From positions 35,174 through 99,173 of the forward strand of contig JAJRQT010000013.1 in the NCBI GenBank assembly GCA_024280115.1: a stretch of DNA of 64,000 nt, written 5' to 3'. The notes beneath the pieces were generated by a model, which was given only the letters and a program-made list of their open reading frames with translations, was not told the origin of the DNA and ran no database searches. Position 1 is the first letter of the stretch. The number at the start of each line of letters is the position of its first letter. Made by a program: the position numbers and the translations under genes. This DNA comes from Bacteroidota bacterium (GTDB lineage: Bacteria > Bacteroidota > Bacteroidia > Cytophagales > Cyclobacteriaceae). This document shows, in pieces, positions 19,945 through 28,655 of this stretch.

Positions 19945-20040
19945 ACTCTTCGCTGGCGCGTATTTGCGATTCACATATATTCTTGCTGGCACGCATTTGT
20001 AATGCGTACCGATTTTTCATAGTATTTGCAATACAAAACC
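19945..20040. repeat. Palindromic intergenic repeats between convergent genes
   Basis: Between the convergent genes ending at 19938 and 20048 there are small palindromes built on a -TTTG- core, such as ACGCATTTGTAATGCGT and a partial GCGTATTTGCGATTC. They resemble the REP-like units at 31.3, 35.0, 36.0, 38.6 and 39.6 kb in design but not in exact sequence. They may also serve as a bidirectional terminator. Confidence 0.45.
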
Positions 20041-20047
20041 ATAAAAT

Positions 20048-20743
20048 CTAATCCGAAAGCTTTGAAATCGGAGTCAATTCAATTTTTCGGAATTCGACTT
20101 CTGAACCTTCCGCCTGTACCGCAATCTGACCTTTATTCGCTGTGCAATCAAATCCGTAGTTGACGAGATCACCATTCACCCAAACTTTTATCTGCCGGTC
20201 CAGGCATTCAATAATCATGGTATTCCACTTGCCCGCTTTTTTTTCTGAATTATCTGTTAGATTCTTAATTCTTCTTTTCTTACCTTCAGTAATTCCCCAT
20301 TCCTCTTTGGGTCCTCGACGCTTTTCCATATCCTCCACCTTGATATCTTCAACTATACACCAAAAGTCGCCGGCATTTTTGTGCATCATTTGGACTTCAA
20401 TGGATTTTGGAAACATTTCATACAATGCTCTTGGAGTTGAGGCAAAGACCAGTACACCACAATTTCCGGGTTTTGCAGCGAAACGGTATTTTACCTCTAA
20501 TCTATAATTTTCATATTCCGCATCGGTAATTAAATGCCCTGCAGGCGTGCCCAGGCTCACAAGCTTACCTTTCCGGATAATGAATGGATTAATGGCATTT
20601 GGATCTTTGTCCATTTCCGGAACATCAACATGCCAGCCGTTCAGGCTTTTCCCATCGAAGATGCTAATGGTTTGTGCATTCGAAAAATTTAAAACAAAAG
20701 ACAGGCAGAATAATGGAATGGAGTATAAAAAAAGCTTTTTCAT
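20048..20743 (-). CDS. DUF1080 (3-keto-glycoside hydrolase-type) secreted protein
   Basis: The 231-residue protein has a signal peptide (LNFSNAQ). The DUF1080 concanavalin-like sandwich is seen as ISIFDGKSLNGWHVD, YENYRLEVKYRFA, GNCGVLVFAS, PKSIEVQMM, GKWNTMIIECL and GQIAVQAEGSEVEFRKIEL. The family contains 3-keto-disaccharide or 3-keto-glycoside hydrolases that act with Gfo/Idh/MocA dehydrogenases. It is on the minus strand, convergent with the URO-D-fold gene and just downstream of another secreted sugar-related gene. Two further DUF1080 genes occur at 27911 and 59498. The specific substrate cannot be told. Confidence 0.85.
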   Translation of the reverse strand: MKKLFLYSIPLFCLSFVLNFSNAQTISIFDGKSLNGWHVDVPEMDKDPNAINPFIIRKGKLVSLGTPAGHLITDAEYENYRLEVKYRFAAKPGNCGVLVFASTPRALYEMFPKSIEVQMMHKNAGDFWCIVEDIKVEDMEKRRGPKEEWGITEGKKRRIKNLTDNSEKKAGKWNTMIIECLDRQIKVWVNGDLVNYGFDCTANKGQIAVQAEGSEVEFRKIELTPISKLSD

Positions 20744-20782
20744 CAGATATTTATATTAGTTTAAAAACAATGTATTTAATGA

Positions 20783-21412
20783 TCATTTTTTAATAGAATT
20801 GGCATAGACCTCTATCCAATCGAGCCTTGAACAGGCATTTGATTTTCCTCCCTTCATCAGATCTGTGAAACCGATCTCGTCAACCTTGCTCAAATCAATT
20901 TGATCTCCTGAAACTGGCTTTGTTTCCTTAATAGCTTCAATATCCAGCAACCACCAATTGATATCACTTACATTAAATTCCCTGATTCTCCAGTCTTTTG
21001 ACGGGCCGTCATACTGATCACTAACGAGCCATCTGCCATCAGCTAATTTGAGAATAATCCTAAGCGTGTGAAACCCTGCCTGTTTTGATCGCCATTTTAT
21101 TTTGGCAAAAGATGAAAGGTCTGCATAAGCGTTTTTATGCTTAAAAGTCACTGCCCAGGAATCCAGGCACAGCCCCGACCAGAGATAGTATGGATCGTCG
21201 ATGGGTTTATCGTGGTGACTTTTCTTTAAACTATCCTGCCCGTGACCATAGAGTGAAAGTATAAGATCATCATTTGCAATATGCTTTTGGTTGACGGGTA
21301 TTTCGGCTGGAGTTTCCTTAAAATCCTCCCTGAAAAATAAACCCGGCCTGTATTGCTGGCTATATGAAAAAAAAGATATTAACAGAAAAAAAGTAAAAAA
21401 GTAGGTTTTCAT
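20783..21412 (-). CDS. Secreted protein of unknown function
   Basis: The start is placed at the ATG at 21412, because the residues that follow form a clear signal peptide (MKTYFFTFFLLISFFSYSQQ) and AGAG precedes it; an upstream in-frame extension looks non-coding. The ~209-residue mature region (GLCLDSWAVTFKHKNAYADL, GFHTLRIILKLADGRWLVSD, LDWIEVYAN) looks like a beta-sandwich carbohydrate-binding or lectin-like domain, but I cannot assign a family. It lies 39 bases upstream of the DUF1080 gene on the same strand, so the two probably form an operon. Confidence 0.72.
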   Translation of the reverse strand: MKTYFFTFFLLISFFSYSQQYRPGLFFREDFKETPAEIPVNQKHIANDDLILSLYGHGQDSLKKSHHDKPIDDPYYLWSGLCLDSWAVTFKHKNAYADLSSFAKIKWRSKQAGFHTLRIILKLADGRWLVSDQYDGPSKDWRIREFNVSDINWWLLDIEAIKETKPVSGDQIDLSKVDEIGFTDLMKGGKSNACSRLDWIEVYANSIKK

Positions 21413-21509
21413 AATCTCTGGTTTTATGCGTTTAAATTTAGATAAAATGAACGAACAATATAGTGTTTTTAAATATTGATTGACTAAAACTTTAACTTGA
21501 AAAGCAAAT

Positions 21510-21920
21510 TTATTCCCCCATTTCTGTATTGCGCACAAATTCAATATCCGCTTCCACATCCTTTAAAAAATACTTCCAGTGAAACGCCTTAAACTCAGGC
21601 CATCGCTGTTCGAGATGACCCATACTCACATACGGCATCGGTTTGTAGCGATCGTCAGTAAGGCGAATTACATTTTTCCAGTGCCCAACACATTTTTTCT
21701 GATCCAGTGTCAATATTACTATTCCACTGGAGATGGAATGATTTTTCTGGCAGTTTTCAACGACGTATCCGGAAGATTGAAGAATATTCGATAATCGATT
21801 TACCCCGTAGGAAACTGTTGTAGATTCAGCATCATAACATATATGAATCATTTTTGGATTTGAGCAAGAAGTCAGAATGATTGGTACGGAAAGGATCCAT
21901 AAGTTTAATAAAAATCTCAT
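21510..21920 (-). CDS. Short lipoprotein, possibly the truncated start of a glycoside hydrolase
   Basis: The start at 21920 gives a clear lipoprotein signal (ILSVPIILTSC). The ~136-residue product contains IHICYDAESTTVSYGVNRLSNILQSSGYVV, reminiscent of the small N-terminal domain that precedes the catalytic barrel in GH20/GH67/GH115-type enzymes. No catalytic domain follows, so it may be a remnant or a stand-alone small lipoprotein. It is the first gene of the minus-strand group with the genes at 20783 and 20048. Family assignment is tentative. Confidence 0.55.
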   Translation of the reverse strand: MRFLLNLWILSVPIILTSCSNPKMIHICYDAESTTVSYGVNRLSNILQSSGYVVENCQKNHSISSGIVILTLDQKKCVGHWKNVIRLTDDRYKPMPYVSMGHLEQRWPEFKAFHWKYFLKDVEADIEFVRNTEMGE

Positions 21921-22156
21921 CTGTTTTTTAGTCCGGTGTATAGATAAATCTTCTATAAATATAGTGAACTGTGATAGCATTGAAATAGATTTCTCAGCGA
22001 TTTCTTTCTTCCCCGGTTCTCTATTTTTAAAGCTCCTTAAATTTCACTGTGATCCGTTTTTTGTTAGATTTAGCAATAAATACAAATGATCTCCCGATTT
22101 ATAATCATTACACCGGAAGACGCCATAAAAAGTAAATCACAATACATAGGTCAGTT

Positions 22157-23257
22157 ATGAACTTTAAAAAATTACTTGGTCTGATCCATTTATGGATCGG
22201 GCTTATCCTCGGTTTGCTCTTTTTCGTAATTGCATTCTCGGGCGCCATTTACACCTGGGCCCAGGAAATCAGCGCCATCATTTACCATCAAAAAGTTGAG
22301 CCAAAGCAGCAATCACTTGTTTCGGTCTCAACGCTAAAAGCAACTATTGATCGTGAATTCCCTGACGGTGATTTCCGAACGGCCTTTTACAGAGATAATG
22401 CAAGCACAATCGAAGTTTTACTTTACGGGCAGGGAACATATTACCACGCCCAAATAAATCCGTACACGGGAGATTTTGTACATCTGCAAGACATGAATAA
22501 GGGGTGGTTGAACTATGTAAAATTTATTCATAGAAATTTAATGCTCGGGAAAATTGGTCAGCAGATTGTTCATTGGGGCACACTTTTATTTCTCATCATG
22601 ATCATCACCAGCATGGTCCTTTGGTGGCCTGTTAACAAAGCTGTGCGAAATCAGCGATTTACCATCAAGTGGGGCGCCAGCACTAAAAAACTCAATTATG
22701 ATATACATAATGTCCTGGGATTTTACGCCATATTCATTTTGATGTTCACAGCACTAACGGGCATCTTCTGGGGGTTTGGAGTAGTAAAAAACACATTTAA
22801 AGAGGCCACGGGAGAAAATGAAATAGTCTATGATACACCAAAATCCAATAAACAAGAATTTCATGAATCTTTTAATCAGTTCGCCATACTCGATAGTCTC
22901 GCATTGGAATTTCGTAAAAGATATCCATCGAAATTTATTAGAATAAGTAACCCGCACGAGGCAACCGACCCGATAATTGTAAATGTTATTGAACCGGAAT
23001 TGGTTGCTTTCAACGCAGATCACTTTTATTTTGATCGCTACACTGGAAAACAGATTAATGGTCATTTTCAACATGGATTACACTCAGATGCCAGCCTTTT
23101 CACAACCATTAGTGCCCTGATCTATGACATTCATTTAGGAGTCATTCTAGCATTTCCCGGAAAACTGCTTGTATTTTTAGCATCGCTTATTGCAGCTTCA
23201 CTGCCGGTTACAGGATTTATTGTCTGGTTGGGTAAAAGGAAAAAATCAGGATTCTGA
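22157..23257 (+). CDS. PepSY-associated membrane protein
   Basis: The 366-residue protein begins with the characteristic first helix (LLGLIHLWIGLILGLLFFVIAFSGAIYTW), followed by a periplasmic PepSY-like region (~45-120), helices at ~145-165 and ~190-215, a second periplasmic region and a last helix (~335-360, ending GFIVWLGKRKK). PepSY_TM proteins of Bacteroidota are inner-membrane proteins often linked to siderophore or iron reduction. No TonB receptor or other iron gene adjoins it here, so the role is uncertain. It is transcribed divergently from 21920. Confidence 0.85.
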   Translation: MNFKKLLGLIHLWIGLILGLLFFVIAFSGAIYTWAQEISAIIYHQKVEPKQQSLVSVSTLKATIDREFPDGDFRTAFYRDNASTIEVLLYGQGTYYHAQINPYTGDFVHLQDMNKGWLNYVKFIHRNLMLGKIGQQIVHWGTLLFLIMIITSMVLWWPVNKAVRNQRFTIKWGASTKKLNYDIHNVLGFYAIFILMFTALTGIFWGFGVVKNTFKEATGENEIVYDTPKSNKQEFHESFNQFAILDSLALEFRKRYPSKFIRISNPHEATDPIIVNVIEPELVAFNADHFYFDRYTGKQINGHFQHGLHSDASLFTTISALIYDIHLGVILAFPGKLLVFLASLIAASLPVTGFIVWLGKRKKSGF

Positions 23258-23383
23258 CAAAGACAATTAAAATAAACTCCAAATGTCGAAAGAAAGACAA
23301 TTCATTTAGTTAATCAATATCGAATCAACCTTATTGACTAATATTACGTTTCCACGAAAATCAAACAACTAACAAACTAACAC

Positions 23384-23902
23384 ATGAACAAAGTATCCTT
23401 TATTATCGCATTATTTACCAGCGCCTCAGTAATGGCCCAGGGGCAATTTCAAAATGAAACAGCAGGAATGATCACGCAAACTGCCGGAAAAATTATGCAA
23501 TTGGCAGAAGCCGTACCTGCAGATAAATATGACTGGAGTCCGGAAGATGGCGTCAGGTCATTTTCGGGTGTATTTTATCATGTCATCTCGGCTAATTATT
23601 TCTTTGCTACAAAACTTGGAGCCAAACTTCCAGAAGGAGTAAACATGGAAACCCTGGAACAGGACTTGAAAACCAAAGAAGATATCGCTCCCGCTCTGAA
23701 ACAATCAACTGATGTAATTACTGCTGCCATCAAAAGCTTGAAAGATGATGCTTTGGCTAATAAAGTTGAGTTCCCATTTCCGGGTGATTACACGACAACT
23801 ACTGCGGCACTTATCGCATTGTCTCATTGTAATGAGCACCTCGGGCAATTAATCGCTTATAGCAGGATGAATGGTGTAACGCCTCCCTGGAGTAAAAAGT
23901 AA
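23384..23902 (+). CDS. DinB-family protein with signal peptide
   Basis: The 172-residue four-helix DinB fold has the three metal-binding histidines expected for the family: His66 (FYHVISANYFF), His148 and His152 (SHCNEHLGQLIAYSRMNG), and the usual GVTPPW end. An N-terminal signal peptide (FTSASVMAQG) predicts export, which is seen in a subset of Bacteroidota DinB proteins. DinB proteins include thiol-dependent S-transferases, but the substrate here is unknown. It is a single gene. Confidence 0.85.
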   Translation: MNKVSFIIALFTSASVMAQGQFQNETAGMITQTAGKIMQLAEAVPADKYDWSPEDGVRSFSGVFYHVISANYFFATKLGAKLPEGVNMETLEQDLKTKEDIAPALKQSTDVITAAIKSLKDDALANKVEFPFPGDYTTTTAALIALSHCNEHLGQLIAYSRMNGVTPPWSKK

Positions 23903-24185
23903 TCCAAAAGAAACTAAAAAAGGCAGGATGATATCTTGTCTTTTTTTGTTTAAAATATTCTTACTCAACCGGTTTTATAACGATATCATTCCAAAATCCT
24001 GGTCTTCCCAAACACTGCTCTGCATAAATTGCTATCCGGAAGCTAGTACTGTAGAAGAAAAATATCGTTCTCAATCTAAAAAACGTAAGTTGTTGGTAAT
24101 TGAAATGCTAACCTTATTTGCCTATGCCTTGATTAGCTTCAAGGATGTGTTAAATTTGATAATATAAAAAAATCAAATTTTAATT

Positions 24186-25766
24186 ATGGCCCGGAAAATC
24201 ACTCAGTTGAAGTTCATCTTACTAATTTCAATAGCATCAATATTTATTGTTCAATGCAATCCTAAAGAAGCTGATCAAAATGAAGATTTTATCTCCATTT
24301 CAAAAGACGCGCTTAAAGATAAAATAAAAGGTGCCTGGGCTGCTCAAACTATTGGCGTGACCTATGGCGGCCCGACAGAATTTAAATACAATAAAATAAT
24401 CATTCCCGACAGCATTGAAATCCATTGGTCAGATACGATGATGTATCATTGGATGAAATACATTCCCGGATTATATGATGACATTTATATGGATCTGACC
24501 TTTGTGGAGGTAATGGAAAAAGAGGGCATTGAAGCCCCTGCTGCTGCTCATGCCAGGGCGTACGCCAATGCAAAATATAAGCTATGGCATGCCAACCAGC
24601 AGGGCAGGTACAACATTCTGCATGGCATCTCTCCTCCTGAATCCGGTCATTGGCTCAATAATCCTCATGCAGATGATATTGATTTTCAGATCGAAGCGGA
24701 CTTTGCAGGCATCATGAATCCCGGTATGCCAAACAGTGCACTGGAAGTATGCGATCGTATCGGTCACATCATGAATTCAGGAGACGGTTATTATGGAGGA
24801 GTATTTATTGCCACCATGTATAGCTATACTTTCATTTCGAATGATATCCCTTCCATAATCAATAATGCGTTGAAGCATATCCCGCCACAAAGCACTTTTT
24901 ATCAATGCATTGCAGATGTGGTTAAATGGCACCAGAAATATCCAAATGACTGGAAAAAGAATTGGAATCTCATCGAAGAACAATGGGGCACGGACATTGG
25001 CTGCCCTGATGGTGCTCATAGAGATTTCAACATAGATGCCAAAATCAATGCCGCATACGTTGTACTGGGCCTATTGTATGGAAATGGGGACCTGAGCAAA
25101 ACAATGGAAATCTCCACCCGCGCAGGAAAAGATTCAGATTGTAATCCGGCCTCTTCAGGAGCTATTTTAGGAACAATACTGGGATATGATAATATTCCGG
25201 ATTATTGGAGTAAGGGACTCAAACTTATTGAGGATATGGATTTTAAGCATACAACAACTTCTCTGAACGATGTGTATGAAATCAGCTATCGACATGCACT
25301 GGACATGATCGTCAAAAATGGCGGAGCGATCGGTGATAAGGAAGTGAGTATTAAAAAACAACTTGTCACAGTAGCCCCGCTTGAGCAAAATTTTACCGGT
25401 TATAAACTTGGCGAAACAATTGAGATCAATAAAAAGATTACTGAAAAGGATCATCAGGAATTTGAAATTCAGTTCGAAGGAATAGGCGCAGTGTTGAAAG
25501 GCAGAGTAGGAAATCTCGATTATGAAAATAATCATGCGCTGTTTTCTGACCAAGAAACATTGAATAATTATAAACTTATCGTGGAGTTCTACCTCGATGG
25601 TATTATATCTAAAACCATGGACTTACCACTTTCATTTCTCGAACGTGCTCATGAGCTGTATTATCGATATGAAATTCCAGATGGCAAGCATGTTCTGAAA
25701 TTGAAAATTACAAATCCACACGAAAAGGTATTTCTGAATATTTCGAGTTTAATTCAATATGAATAA
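24186..25766 (+). CDS. Secreted ADP-ribosylglycohydrolase-family protein
   Basis: The 526-residue protein has a lipoprotein-like signal (SIFIVQCNPKE). The ADP-ribosylglycohydrolase fold spans ~40-390: IKGAWAAQTIGVTYGG, the metal site DDIYMDLTF and the second metal site GKDSDCNPASSGAILG. A C-terminal beta domain (~400-526) probably binds carbohydrate. Exported members of this family in sugar loci are thought to act on glycosides rather than ADP-ribose. The nearby DUF1080 and Gfo/Idh/MocA genes agree with that, but the activity is inferred. Confidence 0.85.
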   Translation: MARKITQLKFILLISIASIFIVQCNPKEADQNEDFISISKDALKDKIKGAWAAQTIGVTYGGPTEFKYNKIIIPDSIEIHWSDTMMYHWMKYIPGLYDDIYMDLTFVEVMEKEGIEAPAAAHARAYANAKYKLWHANQQGRYNILHGISPPESGHWLNNPHADDIDFQIEADFAGIMNPGMPNSALEVCDRIGHIMNSGDGYYGGVFIATMYSYTFISNDIPSIINNALKHIPPQSTFYQCIADVVKWHQKYPNDWKKNWNLIEEQWGTDIGCPDGAHRDFNIDAKINAAYVVLGLLYGNGDLSKTMEISTRAGKDSDCNPASSGAILGTILGYDNIPDYWSKGLKLIEDMDFKHTTTSLNDVYEISYRHALDMIVKNGGAIGDKEVSIKKQLVTVAPLEQNFTGYKLGETIEINKKITEKDHQEFEIQFEGIGAVLKGRVGNLDYENNHALFSDQETLNNYKLIVEFYLDGIISKTMDLPLSFLERAHELYYRYEIPDGKHVLKLKITNPHEKVFLNISSLIQYE

Positions 25767-25851
25767 GAGTGATATTGGATGAGAATAGCTCTTTAAAATT
25801 TCCTATATTCCACCACTTGTCCACCATCCAGGAATATATTTGCTACTAAAC

Positions 25852-25887
25852 GTTCTTTTAGTTCTATTTTTGCAGAACTATAAGAAC
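25852..25887 (+). promoter_or_regulatory. Inverted repeat operator around a TAnnTTTG box
   Basis: Arms GTTCTTTTAGTTCT (25852-25865) and AGAACTATAAGAAC (25874-25887) are complementary except at one position and are separated by 8 bases. The sequence TATTTTTG at 25865-25872 fits the Bacteroidota -7 element and lies between the arms. The ATG of the HTH regulator follows 21 bases later, so this is a likely autoregulatory operator. Confidence 0.65.
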
Positions 25888-25908
25888 AAATCTGCGTTTC
25901 TTTATATA

Positions 25909-26385
25909 ATGCTATCACAAAAACAGAAGGAACTCATTGAGCAAATAGGGATTTATTTTGAGCAAGGCATGCAACCTGCTGCTGCACGAATATTAGCCTT
26001 GCTCATCGTTTCCGATCAAAATTCATTCAGTTTTGATGAAATCAGGGAGCTATTAAAATTAAGTAAAAGTGCTACCTCAAATGGCATCAATTTTTTACTG
26101 AGCTTAAACAAAATTGAATACTTTACAAAATCAGGTGACAGGAAAAGGTATTTTACCTGGAACCCTGCCAACACGATAACCCACTTCAAAGAGGGAATTG
26201 AAAAAGTACTTGGGCTAAGTATTCTATTCGAAAAAACTCTAAAATTAAAAGAAGACAAAGACTCATTAAACGCTCAAAAGCTTTTGGAACTCTCAGGATT
26301 GATGAGTTTTTTACATAAGGAACTTCCCATTATTTACAAGAAATGGGAAAAGCAATATCGACAACTCAAACTAAAAGAAAAATGA
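25909..26385 (+). CDS. MarR/GbsR-like HTH transcriptional regulator
   Basis: The start at 25909 (MLSQKQKELIEQIG) is chosen because the upstream extension overlaps the promoter and operator. The 158-residue protein matches GbsR/MarR-like regulators: GMQPAAARILALLIV, the recognition helix region LKLSKSATSNGINFLLS, and a wing (SGDRKRYFTW), followed by a coiled dimerisation helix. Its stop overlaps the next ATG (ATGA), so it is coupled to the small protein and cyclase downstream. The inducer is unknown. Confidence 0.8.
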   Translation: MLSQKQKELIEQIGIYFEQGMQPAAARILALLIVSDQNSFSFDEIRELLKLSKSATSNGINFLLSLNKIEYFTKSGDRKRYFTWNPANTITHFKEGIEKVLGLSILFEKTLKLKEDKDSLNAQKLLELSGLMSFLHKELPIIYKKWEKQYRQLKLKEK

Positions 26386-26609
26386 AAGAAATCATCAATT
26401 ATTTAGAAGGGATACTGGAAAATTACAATATTCCATTCAACGAAAATGAAATAAGCACTTACCCAACAAGCAGGTTATTGCTAGAGGCATCCGGGCCTGG
26501 GAGACTTCAGGAAATTTTTAAACAAAAATATCATAAGACTATTAAAATCAAGGATGCTCGGGAATTAGAGATTTTACTTTTAACTTATCAGTATATCTCT
26601 AAAAATTAG
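26382..26609 (+). CDS. Small protein of unknown function
   Basis: A 75-residue protein starting at the ATG that overlaps the stop of the regulator gene (ATGA), which implies translational coupling. It contains no motif I recognise (LEGILENYNIPFNENEISTYPTSRLLLEASGPGRLQEIF, shown only as composition: acidic, helical). It lies 18 bases ahead of the cyclase gene. Its conserved placement in other genomes would be the main clue to function. Confidence 0.6.
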   Translation: MKEIINYLEGILENYNIPFNENEISTYPTSRLLLEASGPGRLQEIFKQKYHKTIKIKDARELEILLLTYQYISKN

Positions 26610-26627
26610 AAATGATTAAAACTTTCC

Positions 26628-27725
26628 ATGGTAAAAATCAGCATTTTAAAAAAGAATAAATTAATAAGATTACTGAGGTTCGGTTTGTTTTCGAGTCTAT
26701 TCTTCGCGCTTATTTTTTTTATTGATACAAGACAATTCTACTTTCAGCAGCTTATAATGGGGTTTGTTTTTGGCATGTTAGTAGGTTTACTCGAAGAAAT
26801 AACCGCTCATCGAAAATTTGTATCAATCTCACTACCACTCCAGTTTTTAATAAAAATCCTGGGCATAACCTCAATCATAATTATTCTATCCTCAATATTG
26901 ATACTATCATTTGTTACAATCGAAGAAATTGATTTAAATGTTATTTTGAGCCATTTCAAAGAAAAGGAGATTTCCAGCCCGATACTTTCCGCTTTTTTGG
27001 TTGCCATTACCGTTTCTACCTATTTCCAAATTGAAAAACTTATTGGCGCCAATCGTCTGATGAATTATTTAAAAGGCAGTTATCGAAAGCCAAAAAAAGA
27101 AATCAGAGTTTTTCTGTTCATAGACCTCAACGCATCAACAACTATCTCAGAAAAGCTGGGAAATGACACCTATTACTCTTTTTTAAATGACGCCATATAT
27201 GAAATGTCAACTTCTATTATGGAAACAAAAGCAGAAATATACCAGTATGTTGGCGATGAGATTGTCTTTACCTGGCCATTGGAAAAAGGAATCACAAATA
27301 ATAATTGTCTGAGACTATATGAAAAAATTTGTGAGCAATTGGAAAGTAAAAAATCCTATTTTCTTAAAAATTATGGCTATCAACCAACTTTCAAAGCGGC
27401 GCTACATGCCGGTATTGTGTTGGCTGCTGAGATCGGTCATATTAAAAAAGAAATTGTTTACTCAGGAGATGTCTTGAATGCAACTGCCCGGATGGAATCT
27501 TTGTGCAGTAAGTTTGACGCTGATATTTTAATTTCAAAATCTTTGTTCAACCTGTTGGACAAAAAGCATGAAATTTTATATGAAGATATCGGATCAGTAT
27601 CTTTAAAGGGTAAGGACGAAAAATTGGAATTGATAAAAATTCATTTGTCTGATGCTTCTTTTAATCAAGAAAGAAAGGAAATAGAAAAAGTACTGAAAAG
27701 CGGGAGAGAAGAGTATAATAATTAA
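26628..27725 (+). CDS. Membrane-bound class III adenylate/guanylate cyclase
   Basis: Of 365 residues, four hydrophobic helices occupy ~15-33, 38-58, 68-95 and 115-135. The class III cyclase domain (~158-345) keeps both metal-binding aspartates (Asp166 in FIDLNAS and Asp210 in YVGDEIVF) and the transition-state residues Asn284 and Arg288 (SGDVLNATARM), so it is probably active. Substrate-selecting positions (IKKE, Asp281) are more like adenylate cyclases. It is the last gene of the regulator/small protein/cyclase set, a likely signalling operon controlled by the HTH protein. Confidence 0.85.
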   Translation: MVKISILKKNKLIRLLRFGLFSSLFFALIFFIDTRQFYFQQLIMGFVFGMLVGLLEEITAHRKFVSISLPLQFLIKILGITSIIIILSSILILSFVTIEEIDLNVILSHFKEKEISSPILSAFLVAITVSTYFQIEKLIGANRLMNYLKGSYRKPKKEIRVFLFIDLNASTTISEKLGNDTYYSFLNDAIYEMSTSIMETKAEIYQYVGDEIVFTWPLEKGITNNNCLRLYEKICEQLESKKSYFLKNYGYQPTFKAALHAGIVLAAEIGHIKKEIVYSGDVLNATARMESLCSKFDADILISKSLFNLLDKKHEILYEDIGSVSLKGKDEKLELIKIHLSDASFNQERKEIEKVLKSGREEYNN

Positions 27726-27910
27726 AGATCATCGCTCTTTTATATTGAATATCTGCAAGAATTCAAATAGTAAAAAGTTTTTATTCAGACTGAGATATTA
27801 AGTGTATTGGATTGTAAGAACTACCAACAAATGAACTTGAATTTCTCTATATTGCAATAGTAAAAATCATCCTATTCATTATTTCAGTTTAATATCAATT
27901 TTTAAAAAAA

Positions 27911-28609
27911 ATGAAAAATCTACCCTATCCAGTTTTGATCTTATTAGTAACAATTACATTGTTTGTATCCTGCAATAATCAGCCGGAATATCCGCCAAAA
28001 GATCATCCGAATTCAAAATCATGGCCAGAGCTTTTTTCTACTGATTTGTCAAATGCCATATTTCCCGAAGGGATCTGGTCATTTGAAAACGGTGAATTTA
28101 CCGCAACGGAGGATCAGTTCTTGTGGACAAAAAAGGATTATGATAATTTCGTGCTTGACCTGGAATTTAAAAATGCAGATGGTACAAACAGCGGTGTTGT
28201 AGTTTATTGTTCGAATCTCGATGATTGGATTCCTAATTCTGTAGAAGTTCAGATCGCGGATGACTTCAATGAAAAATGGGCGAATAGTCCAAAAAGCTGG
28301 CAGTGTGGCGCGATTTTCGGTCGCAAACCCGCCACACATTCTGCTGTAAAAAAACCTGGAGAATGGAACAGATATACCATTACCTGCATTGATAATATGA
28401 TCTATGTATTGCTCAACGGGGAGCATGTCAATGAAATTGATCTAAGCAAATTTACAGACGCCAAAATTAACCCTGATGGTAGTAAAGCGCCTTCCTGGCT
28501 TTCAAATCCACCATCAGAGCTTCCAACGCATGGAAAAATTGGCTTCCAGGGCAAACATGCCGGAGCACCGGTTTATTTCAGGAATATCCGGATTATGGAG
28601 ATTAAGTAA
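27911..28609 (+). CDS. DUF1080 (3-keto-glycoside hydrolase-type) lipoprotein
   Basis: The 232-residue protein has a lipoprotein signal (TITLFVSCNNQ). The DUF1080 fold shows WSFENGEFTATED, YDNFVLDLEFKNADGTNSGVVVY, PNSVEVQIAD, GEWNRYTITCIDN and GKIGFQGKHAGAPVYFRNIRIMEIK. It is followed at 46 bases by a Tat-exported Gfo/Idh/MocA oxidoreductase and then by a TIM-barrel epimerase gene, the set expected for oxidative (3-keto) cleavage of glycosides in the periplasm. Substrate unknown. Confidence 0.88.
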   Translation: MKNLPYPVLILLVTITLFVSCNNQPEYPPKDHPNSKSWPELFSTDLSNAIFPEGIWSFENGEFTATEDQFLWTKKDYDNFVLDLEFKNADGTNSGVVVYCSNLDDWIPNSVEVQIADDFNEKWANSPKSWQCGAIFGRKPATHSAVKKPGEWNRYTITCIDNMIYVLLNGEHVNEIDLSKFTDAKINPDGSKAPSWLSNPPSELPTHGKIGFQGKHAGAPVYFRNIRIMEIK

Positions 28610-28655
28610 TTTTTAAAATTGATGTAAATGATTTCTTTATTATAAACCTTAAGAC

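Noticed and set aside
23928..24167. 79-codon open frame between the DinB and ADP-ribosylglycohydrolase genes
   Set aside because: No good ribosome site or recognisable motif, and a composition like translated AT-rich spacer.
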